A stretch of 20,562 bases of DNA, from positions 1 to 20,562 of the forward strand of contig CANQXM010000010.1 in the NCBI GenBank assembly GCA_947627835.1, written 5' to 3'. Below are positions 14,694 through 20,562 of this stretch, piece by piece. Position numbers and translations under genes: made by a program. The stretch comes from an uncultured Bacilli bacterium (GTDB lineage Bacteria; Bacillota_I; Bacilli_A; RF39; UBA660). Within the stretch, counting starts at the first letter, position 1. Each line of letters opens with the position of its first letter. The notes beneath the pieces are model-generated. The model searched no databases and had not been told where the DNA came from. It saw nothing but the letters and a program-made list of their open reading frames with translations.

Positions 14694-14933
14694 TCTTACA
14701 TCCCTCCCTAGAATAATTATACAAAAAAAGAAAAAAGAAAGATTCCTTTCTTCTTAACATTTTACATTTAATTAACAAAAGAATATTGTTAAGAAACAGA
14801 CAACAAGCTGTCTAATTTAACTACATAAAGCAATCACTTGATCTAAAATCTCTCCATACATCCTCCAACAAATACAGCATAACATTTTTTAAACATAAAA
14901 AAAAGAATATGATAAAATAGAATCGGTGAGAAT
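14694..14933. other. Structured divergent intergenic region between deoD and corA
   Basis: Leftward: AGGGAGG (14703-14709) and TATAAT (14716-14721) serve deoD. Before them is a terminator-like hairpin on the minus strand (stem 14746-14752 with 14735-14741, then a T-rich tract to 14723). Further up are two more hairpins (14772-14778 with 14786-14792; 14798-14802 with 14809-14813) and a 22-codon frame (14817-14885, minus strand) rich in Cys, which has no ribosome binding site at its first ATG but GGAGG right before an internal one (14861). Rightward: extended -10 TGATAAAAT (14910-14918), 6 nt from GGTGAG (14925-14930), serves corA. It may hold a small RNA or leader peptide; nothing is proven. 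Confidence 0.45.
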
Positions 14934-15863
14934 ATGAAAACAATCTATCAATACAAAAATAAACAGTTAACAAAACAAACAAAAATTTTAGCAAACTACT
15001 TCATTGAATTAATTAATCCTGAAAAAGAAGAATTAGAGGCAATCAAGAAAAAACTAAAAATCGATGAAAAAGACATTGAAAAAGCGCTGGATCGCGCCGA
15101 ACTTCCTCATATTGAAAGTGATGAAAAAAACACGACATATATTATTTCCATCCCCTATGTATCCAGCGAAAATGGTAAGAAAAAATATCGTGCTCTTCCC
15201 ATCGGCCTTTTCATATCTCAAAATGGAATTTTATATGTCTCTCATAGTACACATCCTATTCTAAAAGATATCAAAAATGGAAACATCGCCGGAATGGATT
15301 TAAGTAAGAAAGATAGTTTTCCCATTTATTTTATTAGCAAAAGTTGTGAATATTATTTAAAATATCTTTATGAAATTGGGGAAGACATCTTAAAAAAAGA
15401 AAAAACACTGATGAAATCAACGAGCAATCATGATTTAGAAAGAATGTTTACTTTACAAAAAAGTTTGCTGTACTTTACGACATCTTTACAAGGAAATCTT
15501 ACGATTTTAGAAAAATTAATCAACAACACCAAATGGAATTCCAAAGAAATTGAATTAATCAAAGATACTCAAATTGAAATTAAACAAGGAATTGAAATGG
15601 CGAAAATATATCGAGAAATTCTAGAAAATACAATGGATACCTATAGTTCAATCATTTCCAATAACCTAAATGATATTATGAAATTCTTAACGAGTATCAC
15701 ACTTGTTATTTCCATACCTACCATGATTTCTTCATTTTTAGGAATGAATGTCTACCTAGGTGACTTTGGAACTAACCCCTACTCATTTTGGCTAATCACC
15801 TTTTTAGGATTTTTAATCTCTCTATTATTAATCTATATCCTAAAAAAGAAAAATTTGCTTTAA
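14934..15863 (+). CDS. corA: CorA-family divalent metal ion transporter
   Basis: A 309-residue CorA-type protein: a cytoplasmic N-terminal domain (about 1-240) of beta strands and long helices, then two membrane helices (about 249-268 and 284-303) with the GMN signature at residues 270-272 right after the first helix. CorA forms pentameric channels for Mg2+ (and Co2+/Ni2+) uptake. The GMN is followed by VYLGDFGTNPYSF, an unusual loop compared with the common acidic MPE-type loop, so ion preference is open. GGTGAG 3 nt before ATG supports the start. It appears monocistronic and ends 5 nt before the convergent thioredoxin-like gene, with a terminator shared by both. Confidence 0.94.
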   Translation: MKTIYQYKNKQLTKQTKILANYFIELINPEKEELEAIKKKLKIDEKDIEKALDRAELPHIESDEKNTTYIISIPYVSSENGKKKYRALPIGLFISQNGILYVSHSTHPILKDIKNGNIAGMDLSKKDSFPIYFISKSCEYYLKYLYEIGEDILKKEKTLMKSTSNHDLERMFTLQKSLLYFTTSLQGNLTILEKLINNTKWNSKEIELIKDTQIEIKQGIEMAKIYREILENTMDTYSSIISNNLNDIMKFLTSITLVISIPTMISSFLGMNVYLGDFGTNPYSFWLITFLGFLISLLLIYILKKKNLL

Positions 15864-15895
15864 AAAAATCACACGTCCTTGTGTGATTTCTTTTT
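15862..15895. terminator. Bidirectional terminator between corA and the thioredoxin-like gene
   Basis: A 9-bp stem AAATCACAC/GTGTGATTT (15866-15874 with 15881-15889) with a 6-nt loop. It is flanked by T-rich tails on both strands (15891-15895 rightward; A-run 15862-15868 read leftward). It includes the TGA stop and last codons of the thioredoxin-like gene. Confidence 0.88.
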
Positions 15896-16555
15896 GGAAT
15901 TTGCTAACGTTTCCTTAAAAGATTGAACTTCCCTTTGTAAATCATTCAAACGAAGCTTCATGCGATGAATTTGCCAATACAGAAATAAAAATGCAAAGAG
16001 AACTCCTCCAAGAATAATTCCCAAAACCCAAACCGGAATAGAAGTTTTTTCCTCTTTAGAAACCGGTTTATCATTATTTTTTAAAGCTTCGATTACATCA
16101 AATCGATCTTTTTGCTGATAAAGATCCGTAATAGCATTTTTAATGCGTGTATCATACCCAGAAGAATATCCGGTAAAAACTTTATCCCCTATGACAATAT
16201 AAGGAACCCCTCCAGCCGGTTGATCCATATAAGTGGCAACTTCATCTAATAAAGCAGCATTTAAAGTATCTTTGCTTTGCCTTACTTCATAAGAAACCAA
16301 TTTAAAATAACGTCCATAATCTTCTACAATGGTTGTTAAAAACGTCAAAAAAGCGCGACAATACTTGCAACCCTTCCCACGGAATAAATAGATCGGTACT
16401 TGCTCGTCCGTTTCTTGATAAGAAGATAAATCCGCAGAAATTTCTTCTTCCTTTAAAACTTCTGCAAAATTAAGGGAAACATAACCACCCTCTTCATAAG
16501 CAAAGACGCCCATTGGAAAAAGTAAAAATAGCAAAAGTAAAAAAATTTTTTTCAT
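15869..16555 (-). CDS. Membrane-anchored extracytoplasmic thioredoxin-like protein
   Basis: A 228-residue protein. A signal peptide (about 1-19, cut after VFA) leads to a thioredoxin/glutaredoxin-like domain with the redox motif CKYC (63-66) after FRGKG and a cis-Pro loop GGVPYIVIG (115-123). A membrane helix follows (about 174-194) and then a basic, coiled-coil-like cytoplasmic tail (about 195-228). The active domain is thus outside the membrane, held at its C-terminus. It could reduce or form disulphides in exported proteins; the direction is unknown without a partner such as CcdA or BdbC in view. The start is ATG 16555 with GAGGTG 5 nt upstream. Extended -10 TGATAAAAT (16585-16593) lies in the gap behind the MBL gene, so it may be expressed separately. 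Confidence 0.85.
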   Translation of the reverse strand: MKKIFLLLLFLLFPMGVFAYEEGGYVSLNFAEVLKEEEISADLSSYQETDEQVPIYLFRGKGCKYCRAFLTFLTTIVEDYGRYFKLVSYEVRQSKDTLNAALLDEVATYMDQPAGGVPYIVIGDKVFTGYSSGYDTRIKNAITDLYQQKDRFDVIEALKNNDKPVSKEEKTSIPVWVLGIILGGVLFAFLFLYWQIHRMKLRLNDLQREVQSFKETLANSKKKSHKDV

Positions 16556-16584
16556 CAAACCACCTCAAGATAAAAACCTTTCTT

Positions 16585-16593
16585 ATTTTATCA
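16585..16593 (-). promoter_or_regulatory. Candidate extended -10 promoter of the thioredoxin-like gene
   Basis: On the minus strand TGATAAAAT, the same extended -10 as before corA, with TTTTCA 17 bp upstream as a weak -35. It leaves a leader of about 30 nt before ATG. Confidence 0.45.
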
Positions 16594-16617
16594 AATTATC
16601 AAGGATTTGAAAAGATG

Positions 16618-17502
16618 CTATGATTCTTCAACCTTGAAATGCCAAAGCATTTCATAATCAAGAAATTGATATTCAACCCGTCCCATCTGATACAAATAAC
16701 TTAAATAACTTCGCAGAGTGCTTTGCATAAGTACATATTGTGTAACATCCATCGAAATCGCATGAGCCGTAAAAATTTTTTGAAGAAGTTTTTCTACTGA
16801 AATGGGTTCCTTACAAAAATCACAAATTTCATCACAATTTTTCTGGATAATTTCACGATGAAAGGTAATCAATGAAGAAATAGACGTCATCACTTCTCCA
16901 TGAGATGGAACAAAAAAAGTCGCAGAAATAGTAGAAAGTTTATCTAACGTATCTAAAAATGCCTGAATATCATAAACAAAAAAGTAAGGATGTTTAGATA
17001 AAGTTTCAAAAGAGAAAAGACTATCACCCAGAAAACATACTTGATCTTGCGTATAAACACCAACCATATCAAAAAAATGACCTGGAAGTTCTAAGTACGA
17101 AAGCCCTTCAATTTCTTTTGTAAATAACTCCTGTGCGTTCGTTTCTTTAGCCATTAAAAATTTATTTCGAAGTTCCGGAAAAGGAAACCCACCATACAAA
17201 AAAGAAGGTTCTAAAATAGGATACTCGACAAAACATTTCTCAATTCCATGTGTATAAATAGCACATCCCGTTCGTTCTTGAATAAGGGCATTTCCTCCAA
17301 TATGATCGGCATTAGAATGCGTATTAATAATTCCTTTAACACGTACAGAAATTTCATTTAAACACTTTAATATTTTCTTTCCAGCATCCTTATCATTTCC
17401 CGTATCAATCAAATACACTTCTTGATCATTCACAAAATAAACACCAATATTCGTTCGATTTAAAAGGACATAAGTCCGACTTCCTAATTTCTTGAATTCC
17501 AT
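16618..17502 (-). CDS. Metallo-beta-lactamase-fold hydrolase (HxN variant)
   Basis: A 294-residue MBL-fold protein. The metal motif is THSNADHIGG (His62, Asn64, Asp66, His67), where the usual second His of HxHxDH is Asn. The other ligands are present: His142 in LPGHFFD, Asp160 in CFLGDSLF and His201 in VPSHGE. So one metal site is altered and the enzyme may use one metal or a different metal. A C-terminal helical/winged part (about 225-294) follows the core, as in many glyoxalase II-like and related hydrolases. The substrate is unknown. AGGAGG 6 nt before ATG fixes the start at 17502. The ribosome binding site overlaps the stop of the FtsX-type permease, so it is the last clear gene of that operon. 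Confidence 0.85.
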   Translation of the reverse strand: MEFKKLGSRTYVLLNRTNIGVYFVNDQEVYLIDTGNDKDAGKKILKCLNEISVRVKGIINTHSNADHIGGNALIQERTGCAIYTHGIEKCFVEYPILEPSFLYGGFPFPELRNKFLMAKETNAQELFTKEIEGLSYLELPGHFFDMVGVYTQDQVCFLGDSLFSFETLSKHPYFFVYDIQAFLDTLDKLSTISATFFVPSHGEVMTSISSLITFHREIIQKNCDEICDFCKEPISVEKLLQKIFTAHAISMDVTQYVLMQSTLRSYLSYLYQMGRVEYQFLDYEMLWHFKVEES

Positions 17503-17512
17503 AAAAAACCTC

Positions 17513-19960
17513 CTATTCATTGCTTTTCAAAGATTCAATCATATCAATTTTTTTCAAATGATAATGCGTAATAACATTGACAATCACCGTAAAGAAAACG
17601 GAAATCATCGTGGCATAAACATAACTAAGTGGTTTAATTTCCCGTACAAACATCACAAAATCAGGTTCACAAGTTTCAATAATAAAGAAACATAAATAAT
17701 ACCCGAGAAGAAGTCCTAACAAAATTCCAACAAAAGTAATAAACGTATTTTCTTTTGTAATATAAGCATCCACTTCATGATCATAAAAGCCCAAAACTTT
17801 CAAAGTAGAAATTTCTCGTTTTCGTTCACTAATATTAATCGTTGATAAATTATACAAGATAACAAAAGCCAAAATAGCAGAAGAAATAATTAAAACAAGT
17901 ACCACTGAATTTAAAGAAGATAAAATTTGATCTACAAGTTGCATCGCATCTTTTTGATTTACCACACTCATGACCTCTTCGCGTTTTAAAATTTCTTCAT
18001 CAAAAGAAGAATCATAAGAATCACGAGAAGAAACAAAAAGGACATTGCAATCACTCGTTTGAAAAATAGTTTGATAAGTTTTGGGATTCATATACACATA
18101 ATCTTGAATATAATTTTCTACAATATGCAAGACTTTTATTTCTTCATCATGATTAGAAAATTGTACCAAGTCCCCTTCTTGAACCTGCATTTTTGCTGCC
18201 AGTTTTTGAGATAATAGAATACCATCATCCAAAGAAGAAATCTCTGAAGCATGATTTACATCATTTAAATGAACCGTCTTAGAAAATTCATCATCCAAAG
18301 GAACAATCACCGATACATGAAACAATTCATCATCCTTTTTTAAGGTTGCAGAATCATAATGAACTTGACTCACTGCCAAAATATCTTCATTCTGCTTTAA
18401 AAAAGCAAGTAAATTTTTCGGATCATCGCCATTTAATACAATCATCTGATCATAAACAAAAACATGATTATAATGAAGAGAAACAATATCGATAATCGAA
18501 TCTTTTAATCCAAAACCAACTAAAATCAAAGCAGTAGACCCCATAATCCCAATAATCATAACCAAAATTCGTCTCTTATAACGAAATAAATTGCGAATGA
18601 CAATTTTATTAGAAAAGGAAATCCGCTTCCAAAGAAAAGAAATACGCTCTAATAAAATCTTTTTTCCAGGTTTCGGAGCTTTAGGACGCATTAACATACT
18701 AGGTCGTTCTAAAAGCGTAAGAATACTAATCAAAATAGTCGAGCCACAAATAGCAAAAATAGCCATAAGAAATCCTAAAATTCCATAAGAAAAAGGCATA
18801 CCACAAGCAAAAAATGGAATCGTAAATAAATTACAATAGATATTCCAAATAATGCGAGGAAGCATTTGAAAACCAAGAAACATACCAAGGCTTCCACCAA
18901 ATAAAGTTGCTAAAAAGGAATACAGAAAATAACGGATAGTAATGCGAAACGAAGAAAAACCAAGACCTTTTAAAGTTCCAATTTCTACCCGATCCTCTTC
19001 CACCATACGCATCATAGAAATTAAACTAATTAAAATAGCTACAAAGTAAAAAACAAAAGGAAAGACACTACCCAACTTAGAAATGCTGGTAGTAGCATCC
19101 ATATACGTTTGATAAGAAGTGGAATCCGTTCGGTCCCGAATCGTCCATTTAGAAGGAGGAAACTGCGAATAATCAACCTTCCCTTGGAATTTTTGCATCA
19201 TTTCAAATTCCTTCTGAAAAAGAGTTTGCAAACGTAAATTTTCTTGGGTTTCTTGAATAGATGCAAGTTCTTCTTTTCCTTTTTGAACAATTTCTAAATA
19301 TTCATCACTATTTGTAACTTGTTCCTTGGCTTTATCAAGCGTTACATGAATAAGTGAAAAGGAAGAAACATCAAAACTTACAGGAAGAACATACATGATA
19401 TAATCCACAACGCCACTACCCAAATTAGAATTTCCCTTGCTGCTAGTTAAATAAAGTGGACTTTTCACAGTTCCGACAATTTCATAGTCATGATCTTTTA
19501 ACTTTCCTTCTAAAAAAGACAGATGATCCCCAAGATGTAACTGCTGACGGTTTAAGAAATCCTCTTCCACCACAATTTCATTTTCATGAACGGGCAAATG
19601 ACCTTCACACAATACCAACTGATCCATCGAAGAAATCGAATTAATATGAATGACTTTTTCACCACTTGCAAAAGATAACAGGGCATCTGTTTGTAAAATC
19701 CCTTCGGCCTTTAAAACACTCGGCAATTTTGTAATCGCATCGACATCTGCACTAGATAATCCTAAAGTAGAAACAACTTCCAAATCATAAACATCCTGAG
19801 AATCAAAATATTGATCAATCGTCGTAATCATATCCGGAACCGTTGCTTGAATTCCCGCATAAAAACCGACCCCTAAAAAAGATAGACAAGCAAGAGAAAG
19901 AAATCGCTTCCAACTAGATTTAATCTTGCGAATTGTACTTAAAAACAATACTCGGTTCAT
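17513..19960 (-). CDS. ABC transporter permease, FtsX/MacB type
   Basis: An 815-residue permease. One membrane helix near the N-terminus (about 20-40) precedes a large extracytoplasmic domain with a predicted coiled coil (about 210-265). It is followed by a first FtsX block of three helices (about 302-417) carrying RMVEEDRVEIGTLKGLGF, a linker with another helix (about 465-485), a second extracytoplasmic domain and a second FtsX block near the C-terminus with ISERKREISTLKVLGF. The two EI(G/S)TLKxLG elements are the ATPase-coupling motifs of such permeases. Families of this kind export peptides or lipids or act as mechanotransmitters on envelope enzymes. The start at 19960 is chosen because the ATPase stop lies 1 nt upstream with GAGTGG; a frame to 20014 would overlap the ATPase. 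Confidence 0.9.
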   Translation of the reverse strand: MNRVLFLSTIRKIKSSWKRFLSLACLSFLGVGFYAGIQATVPDMITTIDQYFDSQDVYDLEVVSTLGLSSADVDAITKLPSVLKAEGILQTDALLSFASGEKVIHINSISSMDQLVLCEGHLPVHENEIVVEEDFLNRQQLHLGDHLSFLEGKLKDHDYEIVGTVKSPLYLTSSKGNSNLGSGVVDYIMYVLPVSFDVSSFSLIHVTLDKAKEQVTNSDEYLEIVQKGKEELASIQETQENLRLQTLFQKEFEMMQKFQGKVDYSQFPPSKWTIRDRTDSTSYQTYMDATTSISKLGSVFPFVFYFVAILISLISMMRMVEEDRVEIGTLKGLGFSSFRITIRYFLYSFLATLFGGSLGMFLGFQMLPRIIWNIYCNLFTIPFFACGMPFSYGILGFLMAIFAICGSTILISILTLLERPSMLMRPKAPKPGKKILLERISFLWKRISFSNKIVIRNLFRYKRRILVMIIGIMGSTALILVGFGLKDSIIDIVSLHYNHVFVYDQMIVLNGDDPKNLLAFLKQNEDILAVSQVHYDSATLKKDDELFHVSVIVPLDDEFSKTVHLNDVNHASEISSLDDGILLSQKLAAKMQVQEGDLVQFSNHDEEIKVLHIVENYIQDYVYMNPKTYQTIFQTSDCNVLFVSSRDSYDSSFDEEILKREEVMSVVNQKDAMQLVDQILSSLNSVVLVLIISSAILAFVILYNLSTINISERKREISTLKVLGFYDHEVDAYITKENTFITFVGILLGLLLGYYLCFFIIETCEPDFVMFVREIKPLSYVYATMISVFFTVIVNVITHYHLKKIDMIESLKSNE

Positions 19961-19961
19961 A

Positions 19962-20562
19962 CTACCACTCAATTTCCTCGACACGTTTTGGATGAAGAGA
20001 AACCACAACTTCACTCACCTTGCCATTATGAAACCGAATAACACGGTCAGCAATTTCTGCTAATTGAGAATTATGAGTAATAATCACGACCGTCATTCCA
20101 TCATTTCGACATACACGCTCTAAAAGAGATAGAATTTGTTTTCCCGTCTTGGAATCCAATGCACCAGTTGGTTCATCACACAAAAGCAATTTTGGATTTT
20201 TAGCAATCGCTCTTGCAATCGCCACCCGTTGTTGCTCTCCTCCCGATAATTGACTTGGAAAATTTTGCATCCGTTTTTTAAGACCAACGCGTTCCAAAAT
20301 TTGTTTAGGATCTAAATGATCCTTACATAATTGAACCGCCAAAGAAACATTTTCTAACGCTGTTAAATTTGAAATTAAATTATAAAATTGAAAAACAAAA
20401 CCAATATCATTGCGTCGATATTTTACTAAATCACGCCCTCGATAAAGATTAATTTTTTCCCCATCGACAAGAACCTCTCCTTGACTAGCCAAATCCATGC
20501 CGCCCAAAATATTTAAAGCCGTCGTTTTTCCAGCACCACTAGGGCCAAGAATACATACGAGC
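19962..20562 (-). CDS. ABC transporter ATP-binding protein (cut by right edge, N-terminus missing)
   Basis: The visible 199 residues begin inside the nucleotide-binding domain; about 30-40 N-terminal residues lie outside. Walker A GPSGAGKTT is complete just inside the edge, then the Q-loop VFQFYNL, signature LSGGEQQRVAIARA, Walker B LLLCDEPTGALD and H-loop ITHN. This is a LolD/MacB-type ATPase that pairs with FtsX-type permeases; the next gene starts 1 nt after its stop, so the two are a unit. The frame is open to the right edge. It should be catalytically complete. Partner substrate is unknown. Confidence 0.95.
   Translation of the reverse strand, partial: LVCILGPSGAGKTTALNILGGMDLASQGEVLVDGEKINLYRGRDLVKYRRNDIGFVFQFYNLISNLTALENVSLAVQLCKDHLDPKQILERVGLKKRMQNFPSQLSGGEQQRVAIARAIAKNPKLLLCDEPTGALDSKTGKQILSLLERVCRNDGMTVVIITHNSQLAEIADRVIRFHNGKVSEVVVSLHPKRVEEIEW

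Noticed and set aside
14694..14933. Purine riboswitch upstream of deoD
   Set aside because: No three-way-junction layout or conserved purine-aptamer core bases were seen; only simple hairpins.
19962..20014. Longer N-terminus of the FtsX-type permease (start at 20014)
   Set aside because: It would overlap the ATPase by 53 nt, has no ribosome binding site, and the family start is better met at 19960.
1..20562. Mycoplasma-type code (TGA as Trp) suggested by low GC content
   Set aside because: nfo, one pilin-like gene and the thioredoxin-like gene end at TGA in sensible places, and Trp is encoded by TGG throughout.

Overview
The window is about 20.6 kb of AT-rich, gene-dense DNA from a low-GC Bacillota, most likely the class Bacilli in the broad sense. 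It carries YlbD, YlbE, YlbJ, YlbL, SpoVID and YsxE homologues, a paired parE-parC, and strong Shine-Dalgarno sequences of the AGGTGA/GGAGG type. TGA is used as a stop codon (nfo, one pilin, the thioredoxin-like gene), so this is the standard bacterial code and not the Mycoplasma code. The compaction (tail-to-tail overlaps, terminators inside coding ends) and the mix of spore genes with cysteine-rich pilin-like genes would fit an uncultured Erysipelotrichales/RF39-like gut lineage. That placement is an inference. No rRNA, tRNA, CRISPR array, insertion sequence or prophage gene was seen.

Layout. Positions 1-1674: the N-terminal part of a class B penicillin-binding protein (leftward, cut by the edge), a DUF2624/YqfT-like small protein (rightward), and endonuclease IV (nfo, leftward). 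Positions 1724-7270: a leftward block of parE-parC, then ylbD-ylbE, then a pilin-like gene ending at a hairpin terminator. Positions 7444-9411: divergent ylbL (PDZ/Lon membrane protease) and ylbJ (sporulation membrane protein). Positions 9379-10565: a two-gene operon of cysteine-rich pilin-like proteins. Positions 10683-12450: a small membrane protein (rightward) facing a leftward spoVID-ysxE pair. Positions 12551-15863: a phosphohexomutase, a DeoD-type purine nucleoside phosphorylase and a CorA-family transporter. Positions 15869-20562: a leftward ABC ATPase, FtsX-type permease and metallo-beta-lactamase-fold protein in tight linkage, followed by a membrane-anchored thioredoxin-like protein.

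Themes. (1) Housekeeping: topoisomerase IV decatenates chromosomes, Nfo repairs abasic sites, DeoD salvages purine nucleosides, the phosphohexomutase supplies sugar phosphates, and the PBP builds the wall. (2) Sporulation: SpoVID (SPOCS-like N-terminus plus LysM), YsxE, YlbD and YlbJ are spore coat or spore maturation factors in Bacillus, so this lineage probably makes spores or did recently. (3) Cell surface: three pilin-like proteins with even cysteine counts and an extracytoplasmic thioredoxin-like protein point to disulphide chemistry outside the membrane.

The most notable non-coding signals are: a -10-like hexamer only 5-6 nt before the Shine-Dalgarno in nine places; a 14-bp terminator-like stem between parC and ylbD that buries the ylbD ribosome binding site while its loop holds a -10-like element; a perfect 9-bp inverted repeat between spoVID and the mutase whose arms are divergent sigma-E-like -10 boxes; and a perfect 18-bp inverted repeat starting at base 1 that may be a fold-back artefact.
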